Made by a program: the position numbers and the translations under genes
Source: JANQIO01 sp043585095
Lineage (GTDB): Bacteria; Pseudomonadota; Gammaproteobacteria; Pseudomonadales; Halieaceae
Length of the DNA stretch: 64,000 bases
Direction of reading: 5' to 3'
Assembly: GCA_043585095.1 (NCBI GenBank)
Contig: CP121321.1
Location: 1-64,000 of the forward strand
In this document: positions 21,677 through 31,111 of the stretch, piece by piece
Layout: each line of letters opens with the position of its first letter
Position numbering within the stretch: the first letter of the stretch is position 1
Notes under the pieces: generated by a model
What the model saw: only the letters and a program-made list of their open reading frames with translations
The model's database searches: none
Told to the model about the DNA's origin: nothing

Positions 21677-22675
21677 ATGGCTGTCGATCTTAAGGGCCGT
21701 TCGTTCGTCAAGTTGCTGGATTACCAACCGGCAGAAATTCGCTACCTGCTCGATTTAGCTGAAGAGCTTAAAGCTGAGAAGTACGCGGGCACCGAAAAGC
21801 GTCAGCTTACCGGAAAGAACATCGTGCTCATTTTCGAGAAGTCCTCCACACGAACGCGTTGCGCCTTTGAGGTGGCAGCCTACGACCAGGGTGCGCAGGT
21901 CACCATGCTGTCGGGGGGCTCACAAATGGGCCACAAAGAATCAGTAGCGGATACCGCACGCGTATTGGGTCGCTTTTACGATGGCATCCAGTTCCGGGGC
22001 GCGCAGCAGCGTGACGTGGAGATTTTGCAGGAATACGCCGGCGTGCCGGTCTGGAACGGTTTAACGGATGAATTCCATCCCACCCAGATTTTGGCAGACC
22101 TGCTCACCATGGAAGAACACGGTGGCGGCCGCAGCCTGGAGCAATTGTCATTCGCCTACCTTGGCGATGCGCGCTACAACATGGGCAATTCCTTAATGGT
22201 GGGGGCTGCCAAAATGGGCATGGACCTGCGCCTGGTGGGCCCGGTGGACTTCTGGCCGGATGAGTCCCTCGTGGACGAGTGTTTAGCGATCGCTGAGGAG
22301 ACGGGTGCGCAAATTACGCTGACGGAAGATATCGATGAAGGCGTCAAAGGCGTGGACTTTGTCCATACCGACGTCTGGGTCTCCATGGGTGAGCCAAGAG
22401 AGGCGTGGGCCGAGCGGGTGGCGATAATGACCCCTTATCAGGTCAACCTTTCGCTGATGGAGCGTACCGGTAACCCTGACGTGAAGTTCATGCACTGCTT
22501 GCCCGCCTTTCACAACAGCCAGACTGAAGTTGGCAAGCAGATTCAGGACGAGTTTGGTCTGGACGGGCTGGAAGTGAATGACGACGTGTTTGAGTCAGAC
22601 TACAACATCGCTTTCGATCAGGCCGAGAATCGTATGCATACGATCAAGGCAGTAATGGTGGCGACACTGGATTAG
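21677..22675 (+). CDS. argF: Ornithine carbamoyltransferase
   Basis: A 332-residue anabolic-type ornithine carbamoyltransferase: carbamoyl phosphate plus ornithine gives citrulline, in arginine synthesis. The carbamoyl-phosphate site KSSTRTRCAFE, HPTQILAD, and the ornithine loop MHCLPAFHNS are complete. The ATG at 21677 is chosen; a GTG at 21647 is in frame but the extra ten residues are unlike the family. Length and the EVNDDVFES block fit the catabolic/anabolic hexameric-trimeric group of gammaproteobacteria. No other arg gene is near. Confidence 0.92.
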   Translation: MAVDLKGRSFVKLLDYQPAEIRYLLDLAEELKAEKYAGTEKRQLTGKNIVLIFEKSSTRTRCAFEVAAYDQGAQVTMLSGGSQMGHKESVADTARVLGRFYDGIQFRGAQQRDVEILQEYAGVPVWNGLTDEFHPTQILADLLTMEEHGGGRSLEQLSFAYLGDARYNMGNSLMVGAAKMGMDLRLVGPVDFWPDESLVDECLAIAEETGAQITLTEDIDEGVKGVDFVHTDVWVSMGEPREAWAERVAIMTPYQVNLSLMERTGNPDVKFMHCLPAFHNSQTEVGKQIQDEFGLDGLEVNDDVFESDYNIAFDQAENRMHTIKAVMVATLD

Positions 22676-22686
22676 GCGTTTCAGGC

Positions 22687-22723
22687 CGCCAACAATGCGC
22701 TAAAGCCCTTTGTTGGCGATTTC
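22687..22723. terminator. Bidirectional terminator between argF and the Dabb gene
   Basis: CGCCAACAA (22687-22695) pairs exactly with TTGTTGGCG (22710-22718), followed on the plus strand by ATTTCTT. It lies between two convergent genes and should stop argF transcripts; the reverse direction is less clear. Confidence 0.6.
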
Positions 22724-23014
22724 TTAACGCTCGTAATCAAACACCAGTAGCTCGGCTGCTTCCCGCAATTTGCCACCGACAATCTGATGATCAGGATGCT
22801 GCAAATACCCTTCCAATGACGCTGGGCTATCCAGGGTCACAATCGCTGCGTGTGTGCAGCCCTGAGCGCGATCGGTGATATTGCGTCCGGCGGTAATATC
22901 TACCACGCCGGGGACCACCTCGCGCAGGGCGATCATTTCCAGCAGCAGCGCGTCCAGCGCCTCAGCCGAAGTGGCGGCCTTAGGCTTCAGCCAGACCATG
23001 TGTTCTAGCGGCAT
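22724..23014 (-). CDS. Dabb-family stress-responsive alpha/beta-barrel protein
   Basis: A 96-residue dimeric alpha/beta-barrel protein (Dabb family). The opening LEHMVWLKPK, the GRNITDRAQGCTHAAIVTLDSPASLEGYLQHPDHQIVGGKL core and the LVFDYE end are typical. The family has no single known reaction; some members bind or cyclise polyketides or act in stress responses. The gene is convergent with argF, with a shared terminator. Confidence 0.8.
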   Translation of the reverse strand: MPLEHMVWLKPKAATSAEALDALLLEMIALREVVPGVVDITAGRNITDRAQGCTHAAIVTLDSPASLEGYLQHPDHQIVGGKLREAAELLVFDYER

Positions 23015-23072
23015 TTGTACTTCCCCAATCGTTTGTCGTTATCGTCACTCATTATCAGAGTAGCTTAGCAAT

Positions 23073-23108
23073 AAAAAACGGCGGCAGGTTTAAGGCCTGC
23101 CGCCGTTT
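23073..23108 (-). terminator. Rho-independent terminator of the arylsulfatase gene
   Basis: AAACGGCGGCAGG (plus strand 23076-23088) pairs with CCTGCCGCCGTTT (23096-23108). On the minus strand the stem is followed by a run of T residues, placing it 22 bases behind the sulfatase stop. Confidence 0.85.
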
Positions 23109-23129
23109 CGGTACTGCCAGTGGATTCGC

Positions 23130-24665
23130 TTAGGAACCCGTTACTTCTTGCAACTTTTCCATCACCTGATCGATGCTGAAGCTGGCCGGCTTCTGGCGTG
23201 GTGGGTATTCCTTAAATGTCTCCAGGAAATTGCCAACATAGGCCTGGGCCGGCACCAGGAAGAATACGCGATCGATCATCCAGTCGTAGTAGGTGTTGGA
23301 GGTCACGTGCGCGCGCTCGTAGGGGTCACGGCGCAAGTTGGTGATTAGAGGTACTCGCAACACCGTCCAGGGCTCTATCCATGCCCGCAGCGTGGCTGGG
23401 CGCTCTTGCTCAAGGAACATGATCTTCCAGTCGTCGTAGCGCAGTGCAGTAAGTTCACCGGTATCGCCAAAGTAGAAAATTTCGCGACGGGGGCCTTTTT
23501 CAGACTCACCGGTGAGGTAATCGAGGAAGTTGTAGCCATCCAGGTGCACTTTGTAGCGACGGCCAATCGACCTCACTCCGCCTTTTTTCAGGCGCTCTTT
23601 GATGTCGGGCGCACCGGCGACTGCCAGATAGGTCGGCAGCCAATCCATGTGGTGCATGATCTCGTTTGACACGGTGCCCGCCTCAATCTTGCCGGGCCAG
23701 CGCACCATGGAGGGCACCCGCCAACCGCCTTCCCAGTTGGTATTCTTCTCACCAAAGAATGGGGTTTGTCCGGCGTCAGGCCAGGTGTTCATATGCGGGC
23801 CGTTGTCAGTGGAGTAGTGCACGATGGTGTTATCGGCAATGCCCATACGATCCAGTGCGGCCAGCAGTTCGCCCACGTGCATGTCGTGCTCGACCATGCC
23901 GTCGGCGTATTCGTCCTGTCCTGATATGCCGCGCTTCTCAGGCGCAACGTGGGTGCGAAAGTGCATGCGGGTGCCGTTCCACCAGACGTAGAACGGGACA
24001 TCGTCGGCAACCGCCTTTTCCATGAATTCGATCGCCGCTGCTACCGTATCGTCGTCAATGTGCTCCATACGCTTTTTTGTCAGCGGGCCGGTATCTTCAA
24101 TGGCGCCGCCAGCAAAGGAGTGAATCACGCCTCGGGGGCCAAAGCGCTCTGCAAATTCAGGATTTTTGGGATAGTCCTCGTTCTCGGGCTCTTCCTCGGC
24201 GTTGAGGTGGTACAGGTTGCCCAGAAACTCATCAAAGCCGTGGTTAGTTGGCAGATGCGTGTCGCGATCACCCAGGTGATTCTTGCCGAACTGGCCGGTG
24301 GCATAGCCGTAGGATTTCAACAGCCCGGCAATGGTCGGATCTTCAATCTGGCTGCCCAGCTCGGCGCCGGGCAGTCCAACCTTGGAAAGACCTGTGCGGT
24401 ACACACTTTGGCCAGTGATATAGGAGGAGCGTCCTGCGGTGCAGGACTGTTCACCGTAGTAGTCGGTGAACATCATGCCTTCTTTGGCAATACGATCAAT
24501 ATTGGGTGTTTTGTAGCCGACCAGACCGAAAGTATAGGCGCTGATGTTGCTCTGGCCGATATCGTCACCCCAGATAACCAGGATATTGGGCTTGTCGGCA
24601 GCGCTTGCAGCTGCCGACAGCAGTGCGCCTGCCGCTATGCAGGCGATACGTGTGATTAGCTTCAT
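23130..24665 (-). CDS. Secreted arylsulfatase
   Basis: A 511-residue sulfatase with a Sec signal peptide (about 1-22, ending AAASAA). The metal-binding WGDDIGQ (D34, D35) and the formylglycine motif C75-T-A-G-R79 are present; the Cys must be oxidised to formylglycine by a maturase that is not encoded in the window. Further ligands are seen in HYSTDNGPH and the GKNHLGD block. It should hydrolyse sulfate esters in the periplasm or outside the cell, possibly from algal polysaccharides or aromatic sulfates. The gene has its own terminator and no sulfatase partners nearby. Confidence 0.87.
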   Translation of the reverse strand: MKLITRIACIAAGALLSAAASAADKPNILVIWGDDIGQSNISAYTFGLVGYKTPNIDRIAKEGMMFTDYYGEQSCTAGRSSYITGQSVYRTGLSKVGLPGAELGSQIEDPTIAGLLKSYGYATGQFGKNHLGDRDTHLPTNHGFDEFLGNLYHLNAEEEPENEDYPKNPEFAERFGPRGVIHSFAGGAIEDTGPLTKKRMEHIDDDTVAAAIEFMEKAVADDVPFYVWWNGTRMHFRTHVAPEKRGISGQDEYADGMVEHDMHVGELLAALDRMGIADNTIVHYSTDNGPHMNTWPDAGQTPFFGEKNTNWEGGWRVPSMVRWPGKIEAGTVSNEIMHHMDWLPTYLAVAGAPDIKERLKKGGVRSIGRRYKVHLDGYNFLDYLTGESEKGPRREIFYFGDTGELTALRYDDWKIMFLEQERPATLRAWIEPWTVLRVPLITNLRRDPYERAHVTSNTYYDWMIDRVFFLVPAQAYVGNFLETFKEYPPRQKPASFSIDQVMEKLQEVTGS

Positions 24666-24914
24666 TGTTGGAGCACCTTTTTTTTAATTATTCTCGGGCC
24701 GGACGAGGCAACGCCCCCGGAAGGCCGAGATTGCCCTGCGTCGTGCACGCAGTGAGTATACAGTCCTTAAGAAGACAATATCGTGACGTCGCAGATTTTT
24801 TGCAGGTCTGAAAACATGCGCCCGCTGCGTGTATAATCGCGCGCTTTTCCTGACGAAAGCCCCGTTTATGCGTTTACTCTCCGCATATTTGGTGGGCATA
24901 ACCCAAGGATATGC

Positions 24915-27596
24915 ATGAAGATTCAAATCAAAACACTGCTGTTCGTGGCCGCTATAGCTTTTTTGGGTGTCGCCTGCAGCGATAAGCCAAAAACCTCCGA
25001 TGATGCGGTCGCAGTGGTTTCGCGGCCTACCGGTCATTTCCTGGACCGCGAAACGGCGCTTGCCCGCAAGCGAGCCATACGCCAGCCCGCCTACCAGATA
25101 GATATCGATTTAGGGCAGGGCGATGAGCACTTTGCCGGGTCAGTCACCGCCACATTTATCTACGCCGGTGACGGCAGTGCGTTGACCGTAGACTTTCGTT
25201 ATGGGCGCGTGCTCAGCGTGCTGTTGAACGGCAGCGAAACCCCCTTCGAATACAACGACGAATTCATCACGCTGCCCGCCGGCGCCTTCGAATCGGGGCC
25301 GCAGACGCTGGTGATCAACTATGAGCATCGTTACAGCCCAGACGGCGCAGGCCTCTATCGGTATGAAGACCAGGAAGATGGCCGCATCTATTTGTACACC
25401 GACTTTGAGCCCTACGATGCCAACCGGCTGTTCCCGCATTTTGATCAACCAGACCTCAAGGCAACCTATGAGCTAAGCGTGCGGGCACCCACAGCCTGGC
25501 AGGTAGTAAGCACTACCCGTGAAACGGCAATGGAGGATGAGGGCGACGTTCGCCTGTGGCGCTTCCCGCCTACCGAACCTATCAGTTCCTATATCTTTTC
25601 CTTGCATGCGGGTGACTATCAGGTCATCGAGGGTCCAGAGTTTCGCTATCCGCTGCGACTGTTCGTTCGTCACAGCCTCGCCCAGTATGTAGATGCCGAT
25701 TACTGGTTCGCAAAGACCATTGAAGGCTTTGACTTCTTTGACGAGTACTTTGAGCTTCCCTATCCCTTCGCCAAATATGACCAGCTGATCGTGCCGGACT
25801 ACATCAGCGGGGCGATGGAAAACGTCGCAGCGGTGACGTTTAACGAAACCTTCCTACAGCGTCGTGCCTCCACCCGCAGCGAGCGCTTCTCCCTAACGTC
25901 CGTGATCATGCACGAAATGGCGCATATGTGGTTCGGTGATATCACCACCATGGGTTGGTGGAACGGCCTTTGGTTGAACGAGAGCTTCGCGACCTACATG
26001 GGCAGTTTGGCCATGGAAGGTGCGACCGAGTTCGATGAAGTGTGGCACCGCTTTTTTACACGCAGTAAGCAGTCAGCGTATTTCGCTGACCAGCTGGTGA
26101 CCACGCATCCGATTGAGCTGCCGGTGCGCAATACTACTGAGGCCACTTCCAATTTTGACTCCATTACCTACGGCAAAGGCGCTTCTGTTCTCAAGCAGTT
26201 GGATTTCCTGTTGGGCGGCGATGTATTCCGTCAGGGCGTGCGCGATTACCTGGCGGCTAATGCCTGGTCCAACACGGAGCTGGAAGACTTCATTGGAGCT
26301 ATGGCCAATGCCGCGGACCGCAATCTGGATGATTGGACCCAGCGCTGGCTGTATCAAGCGGGCGTCAACAGCATCAGTGTCGATTTGGGCTGTGAGCAGG
26401 GCGTGGTCGAGTCTCTGGCTTTGGTGCAAACGGCGCCTGAAGACCTGCCGATTTTACGAGAGCAACGCGTGCGCCTAGGCCTTTACGACCTGCAAAACGA
26501 GGTGCTCACCAAACAGCACAGCGTTGACGTGATGATCGAAGGGGAACGCACGGAGGTTGCACTACCCGAAGGGCTAGCTTGCCCTGCGTTGGCTTATCCC
26601 AACCAGGATGATTTTGGCTATATGAAGATCGTTCTCGATCCGCGCTCCGTCGACACTTTGGCCAACTACATTATGACGCTGGAGGATTCCTTGCTGCGCA
26701 TTATGGTGTGGGACGACTTATATAAGATGGCACAGAATGCCGAGCTGCCGTTGACGCGATACCTGGATATCCTGGAGCGTAACCTGCCCCAGGAAACCGA
26801 TCTGGTCGCCATGCGCGATTTGACCTTTGCACTGCGCGGTAGCTTTGGCTTCCTGCACCAAATCGAAAACGGCGACGCCTTGTTAGCGGACTACGCCGGG
26901 CGATTTGAACCGCTGCTGTGGCGGCTGGTGAGCCAGAGTGACGGTGATGCCCGCCAGACCTGGTTGAATACCTATATTGATACAGCTAACAATGAATTCG
27001 CCTGGCAGCGTTTGCAGCAACTGCTCAGCGGCGAACTGATTCTGGCCGATTACGAGTTGGATCAGGACACGCGCTGGCGCATCGTGCTGAAGCTCAATGA
27101 ATTCCGCCGCCCGAATCACGCCGCGCTGGCGCTGGCAGAAGCGGAAAAAGATGGCAGCGCAATCGGTCAGGAAAACGCGGTGCGTGCAAAAGTGTTGGCT
27201 GCGCGAGGCGATGACAAAATGATGTGGTTCGATAAGGCTATGGCCGCGGACGAGGACTTTAGCCTGCGCCGCAGTCGCACGATTCTGCGCGGGCTCTTTC
27301 CCTATTCCAGCCAGCGCAGTCTGGCGGCGCCCTATGCCCAGCGCATGGTTGATGCCATGCCTGCCATTAGTGCTGCGCAGAATAGTACCTTCCACGACAA
27401 GGCCACGCAGTATCAAATGCCGCGCTTGTGTAGTGTAGAGAATGCGCAGCGATTGAAAGCAGCAGCGAAGCAGTATCCCGATCTGGACCCAGCAATCATC
27501 AAGGGCATGAAGCGCTCAGCGCAGTTGGACGAGCGCTGTGCTGCGATCAGTGAGCTGCTGCAATCTGAAGCTAAGGCCGCTGCAGCCGCCCTTTGA
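24915..27596 (+). CDS. pepN: Lipoprotein aminopeptidase N (M1 family)
   Basis: An 893-residue M1 metallopeptidase that removes N-terminal residues from peptides. The signal peptide ends in a lipobox (LGVA-C21), so it should be a lipid-anchored periplasmic enzyme, unlike the cytoplasmic PepN of E. coli. The GAMEN motif lies at 299-303, the zinc site HEMAH at 333-337, with E356 in WLNES as third ligand. The C-terminal half is the ERAP1-like helical domain. Start codon ATG at 24915 with AAGGA upstream. It is convergent with the photolyase gene, 10 bases away. Confidence 0.9.
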   Translation: MKIQIKTLLFVAAIAFLGVACSDKPKTSDDAVAVVSRPTGHFLDRETALARKRAIRQPAYQIDIDLGQGDEHFAGSVTATFIYAGDGSALTVDFRYGRVLSVLLNGSETPFEYNDEFITLPAGAFESGPQTLVINYEHRYSPDGAGLYRYEDQEDGRIYLYTDFEPYDANRLFPHFDQPDLKATYELSVRAPTAWQVVSTTRETAMEDEGDVRLWRFPPTEPISSYIFSLHAGDYQVIEGPEFRYPLRLFVRHSLAQYVDADYWFAKTIEGFDFFDEYFELPYPFAKYDQLIVPDYISGAMENVAAVTFNETFLQRRASTRSERFSLTSVIMHEMAHMWFGDITTMGWWNGLWLNESFATYMGSLAMEGATEFDEVWHRFFTRSKQSAYFADQLVTTHPIELPVRNTTEATSNFDSITYGKGASVLKQLDFLLGGDVFRQGVRDYLAANAWSNTELEDFIGAMANAADRNLDDWTQRWLYQAGVNSISVDLGCEQGVVESLALVQTAPEDLPILREQRVRLGLYDLQNEVLTKQHSVDVMIEGERTEVALPEGLACPALAYPNQDDFGYMKIVLDPRSVDTLANYIMTLEDSLLRIMVWDDLYKMAQNAELPLTRYLDILERNLPQETDLVAMRDLTFALRGSFGFLHQIENGDALLADYAGRFEPLLWRLVSQSDGDARQTWLNTYIDTANNEFAWQRLQQLLSGELILADYELDQDTRWRIVLKLNEFRRPNHAALALAEAEKDGSAIGQENAVRAKVLAARGDDKMMWFDKAMAADEDFSLRRSRTILRGLFPYSSQRSLAAPYAQRMVDAMPAISAAQNSTFHDKATQYQMPRLCSVENAQRLKAAAKQYPDLDPAIIKGMKRSAQLDERCAAISELLQSEAKAAAAAL

Positions 27597-27606
27597 GTTC
27601 GGCGAG

Positions 27607-29052
27607 CTAACTTGCCTGGCGAATCTCTTCGTAGGCATCCAGGGCCGCCTGTCTGGCGGCCTTGTGCTCAACGATAGGCTCGGGGTAGGTCTCGCCCAGC
27701 GTGACGCCGGCTTCTTCCAGCACGTCTTCCGGCGCGGTAGAGGGTTCGTGTAGATATTTGTTTGGCAACTCTGCGATTTCGGGTATCCATCGACGGATGT
27801 ACTCGCCGGCTTTGTCGAACTTCTCGCCCTGGGTGGTGGGGTTGAAGATCCGAAAGTAGGGTGCGGCGTCTGCGCCACTGCCTGCCACCCACTGCCAGCT
27901 ACAGCCGTTGCTGGCGAGATCAGCGTCAACCAGGCAATCCCAAAACCACGCTTCGCCCAGCTGCCAGGGCAGCAGGAGATGTTTGGTCAGGAACGAGGCC
28001 ACGACCATGCGCACACGATTGTGCATGAAGCCTGTTTGCCATAGTTCACGCATGCCGGCGTCTACCATCGGGTAGCCGGTTTGTCCTTGTTGCCACGCGT
28101 GCAGATGTTTTTTGTTGCCCAGCCAGGGGAAGTCGTCGAACTGCTCCTTAAATGCCTTCTCGGGAATCTCTGGAAAATGATGCAGCAGGTGGTAAGAGAA
28201 CTCTCGCCAGCCTAACTCTGACAGGAACTTATCCACCTCTTTGCCGGAGTCTTCCGCGGCGTGCCAGATCTGGCGTGGCGAAATCTCTCCGTGGTGGATA
28301 TGTGGCGATAATTGGCTGGTCGCTTCCAATGCGGGCTTGTCACGCCCTTCGTCATAGTCAGCAATGCTTTCGTCGAGAAAGCGTTCAAGCCGCTCTTGCG
28401 CGCCGGCCTCGCCGGGGCTCCATAGATCGTCCCAGCCATCGGCCCAATTGGGCGACTCGGGTCTGAGAGCCAGGTTCTCCAATCCCTGAGCGTCAGCGGC
28501 GTCCAGTTTGGGAAGGTCTGCCTGATAGTAGCCGCTGGTTACGGCATCCTTGGGTTTTCTGGGCGTTGGCTGCCGCCGGCACGCTTTCCAAAACGGTGTA
28601 AAGACCTTGTACGGCTCTCCTGACTGGTTCTGGATTTGCTCTGGCTCGAAAAGCAGGTTGCCACCGAAGCGCTTAAATTCGATGCCCTTTTCCTCGAAAC
28701 CATCGTGCAGGGTTCGCTCCAATGACGCGGCCCAGGGCTCATAGCCTCGGCTGCAGTAAATTGCAGTCGCACCGGTTGTCTCGGCAAGTTCTGTGAGCAC
28801 GCTCTGTGTATTGCCTGCGCAAATCAGCAATTCGCCATTGCGCTTGGAGATCGACTTGGACAGGGAATCAAGGCTGTGATGCAGCCACCAGCGACTTGCG
28901 CCGCCGGGCGCCCAGTCGCCGGGGCTTTCTTTGTCGTAAATATAGACAGGAAGAATTTTCTGCTCAGTGTCAGCAGCGGCGGCGAGTCCGGGTAGATCGC
29001 TGAGCCGCAGATCCTGTCGAAACCAGAATATGATCGGATTGGTGGAGGTCAT
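27607..29052 (-). CDS. phrB: Deoxyribodipyrimidine photolyase
   Basis: A 481-residue class I CPD photolyase that uses blue light and FADH- to split cyclobutane pyrimidine dimers. The N-terminal antenna domain starts IIFWFRQDLRLSDLPGL; the FAD domain contains LGWREFSYHLLHHFPEIP and the strongly conserved DADLASNGCSWQWVAGSGADAAPYFRIFNP with the tryptophan chain. All core motifs are intact. Presence fits a light-exposed habitat. Confidence 0.92.
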   Translation of the reverse strand: MTSTNPIIFWFRQDLRLSDLPGLAAAADTEQKILPVYIYDKESPGDWAPGGASRWWLHHSLDSLSKSISKRNGELLICAGNTQSVLTELAETTGATAIYCSRGYEPWAASLERTLHDGFEEKGIEFKRFGGNLLFEPEQIQNQSGEPYKVFTPFWKACRRQPTPRKPKDAVTSGYYQADLPKLDAADAQGLENLALRPESPNWADGWDDLWSPGEAGAQERLERFLDESIADYDEGRDKPALEATSQLSPHIHHGEISPRQIWHAAEDSGKEVDKFLSELGWREFSYHLLHHFPEIPEKAFKEQFDDFPWLGNKKHLHAWQQGQTGYPMVDAGMRELWQTGFMHNRVRMVVASFLTKHLLLPWQLGEAWFWDCLVDADLASNGCSWQWVAGSGADAAPYFRIFNPTTQGEKFDKAGEYIRRWIPEIAELPNKYLHEPSTAPEDVLEEAGVTLGETYPEPIVEHKAARQAALDAYEEIRQAS

Positions 29053-29180
29053 GCGAATTGGTACGAGGCTAGGTGCTCGCTGGTTCCCCTTGCCAGCTAA
29101 CTATTTCACAGTAAAAACTGTCGAAGCACTATCCGTTAGCTGTAAGTATTCCGCGCCAGGCCTGATGTGGTGAATCCGAG

Positions 29181-30125
29181 CTACTTTTTGGAAGCAGCCG
29201 AGACCATGGGATGCTCGGGATCTACCAATGCTTGTAAATCTGCCCGTGACATGGGATCGCTGCGGCAGATCTGGTCGCAAAACGTGACGATTAGCTTGGC
29301 CAGGTATTGGCGCAGTAGCTTGCCGCGCCCCTTGGTGCGACGGTCGAGAAAATCCAGACCTGATGACGCATCGCGCGGTGAGGTAAAAGTGTAGTGGCTG
29401 GCGCCGTCTATCAGTACCATGTGGCGGTCGCCTCTGCGGCCTTTTACGCCTTCCGCAAAGGTTTTCTCAACGGCCCAGGTTTCCGGTCTGCCATCCGTAC
29501 CCGGTATTCGGGTAGCGAGCACCCCATCTTCGGTACCGCCCATAACCAGCAAGGGAATGTCCTTAGGTAGCGGCATCACATCACCGCGCTCCCAGCCCTG
29601 GCTGGGTTCGGCAAGCGTGTGGGCGCCATAAGAAAAGGCACCGCACAGTGCCGGGAACCACTCGCGATTCGCATTCAATAGGGCCGCGGTGCCGCCGGCC
29701 GCATGCCCGCCAATAACAAGGCAAGACAAGTTGAGACTGCCAGCCAGCGCGCCGCGCTTGTTGAGGCGTTTGAGCTCTGCGAGAACCGCTGGCAGTGCCG
29801 GGCAGGAAGGCTTGCGGCCGTAGCGCTTGCGACTGATGCGCTTACGCTGAAGACCTGGCCCCGAGCGAATCACGCCATCGGCGTGTTCGTGCACCCAGCT
29901 GTAGCTCGCCGCTGCTATGCCCGCCTGGGCGAGGCTCTCCGCCAGCCAGCTATAACTCTCCTGCGGGATGTCTTCATCGGGCATGAGTATGACTACTGGC
30001 AGTGGCGTGCGGCGCGTATCGACCGGGATCACGCCCGTAGCGCGTTCTTCTGCGGTATCGCCAAAGCGGCAGGGGTAGTAAACCCGCATGGTTAAGGTGT
30101 CGCAGGACGTTGGTTCGCCTGGCAC
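29181..30125 (-). CDS. Alpha/beta hydrolase with Ala at the nucleophile position
   Basis: A 314-residue alpha/beta-hydrolase-fold protein. The strand LPVVILMPDEDI, the elbow VIGGHAAGGTAAL, the later LLVMGGTEDGV (acid) and DGASHYTF (His) are recognisable. The elbow should read GHSAGG, but the Ser is GCG (Ala), one base from TCG, so the usual catalysis is lost. The start is also uncertain: GTG at 30125 is used, yet the frame stays open back to the crp stop for 47 codons without ATG, GTG or TTG, and the protein reads sensibly through this region (GGNIKVRTIYR). The gene may be 5' truncated or decaying, or a non-catalytic binding protein. Confidence 0.6.
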   Translation of the reverse strand: MPGEPTSCDTLTMRVYYPCRFGDTAEERATGVIPVDTRRTPLPVVILMPDEDIPQESYSWLAESLAQAGIAAASYSWVHEHADGVIRSGPGLQRKRISRKRYGRKPSCPALPAVLAELKRLNKRGALAGSLNLSCLVIGGHAAGGTAALLNANREWFPALCGAFSYGAHTLAEPSQGWERGDVMPLPKDIPLLVMGGTEDGVLATRIPGTDGRPETWAVEKTFAEGVKGRRGDRHMVLIDGASHYTFTSPRDASSGLDFLDRRTKGRGKLLRQYLAKLIVTFCDQICRSDPMSRADLQALVDPEHPMVSAASKK

Positions 30126-30266
30126 TTTAGCCGTTCTGTATATCGTCCTGACTTTGATGTTGCCGCCCTCGAGATCACTCGCTGCGCCGTCGGTATTTTT
30201 AGTTGCCCGTGCCGACGGGCCGCATAGGGTAAGACCGGGGATGTGGTTTGTAAACTGCTGACGCGC

Positions 30267-30941
30267 TTAGGCGCGCTCGGGGCTTTCCGGGGCCTGCAAT
30301 GTTTCGCGTTCGCCGCGCACAACGATGGTGTGGCCGCTGACTTCGACGATGCCTTCCTGTTCCAGCTTTTTCAGCATGCGGCCGGCTACTTCCCGGGAAC
30401 AGCCAGCGATGCGGGCAAGCTCCTGGCGCGACACTTTTAGCTGCATGCCATCAGGATGCGTGAGTGCGGCAGGCTCACGGCATAGGTCGAGTAGAGCACT
30501 GGTGATACGGCCCCGGGCATCCACGAAAGCGAGGTCATGCAGTTTCCGTGTGGTCTGGGTTAAACGCTCGGCCATCTGCGAGCCAATGTAATACAGCATG
30601 TCGGGGTAAGAGTCTTTTAACGCATGAAATGCGTCATAGCTGATCTCGGCCACTTCGCATTCGGTTTTCGCCTGCACGGTGGCATAGCGAACTTTGGACA
30701 CCCGCTTATATAGGCCCATCTCACCAAAAAAGTCGCCGGCATTAACGTAGTTGAGAATCAGATCCTGATCGTCTTCGCTCTTGATGCTAATCGCCAGCGT
30801 GCCTTCCAGCACAAAGAACATGGTTTCACTGGGTTCGCCTGCTTGCACCAGAACGCTACGTGACTTGAAGCGGTGGCGCTGGCAGTGCTCTAGAAAGTGC
30901 TCCAGATTCGGTAGTGCGGCCTTGACCTGTGGGCTGATCAC
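30267..30941 (-). CDS. crp: CRP/Vfr-type cyclic-AMP receptor regulator
   Basis: A 224-residue CRP-family regulator. The cNMP-binding domain (about 20-125) has FFGEMGLYKRVSKVRYATVQ; the long dimer helix carries the TT pair that contacts cAMP, and the HTH VSRQELARIAGCSREVAGRMLKKLE has the CSRE-GR residues that read the TGTGA half site. Overall it resembles E. coli Crp and Pseudomonas Vfr. In the phosphate-binding loop, the Ser after Arg in E. coli (R82-S83) is replaced by Tyr (RY), which may alter ligand affinity. Short unusual C-terminal tail (GERETLQAPESPERA). Confidence 0.88.
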   Translation of the reverse strand: MISPQVKAALPNLEHFLEHCQRHRFKSRSVLVQAGEPSETMFFVLEGTLAISIKSEDDQDLILNYVNAGDFFGEMGLYKRVSKVRYATVQAKTECEVAEISYDAFHALKDSYPDMLYYIGSQMAERLTQTTRKLHDLAFVDARGRITSALLDLCREPAALTHPDGMQLKVSRQELARIAGCSREVAGRMLKKLEQEGIVEVSGHTIVVRGERETLQAPESPERA

Positions 30942-31111
30942 AGTGGCATCTCTTTTGATTTGTTATTACGGCTAGTGTAAAGCCCCTTACGCACACTCAC
31001 CAGTGCTATGATTTGTCGAATACGCCTATACCAAACGCCCTGTGGTCCGAGCGCTGAGGCCGCTCATGCTGCAGGCAGCGGACGGGCTGATTACAGTTAG
31101 GAAAGCAAGCG

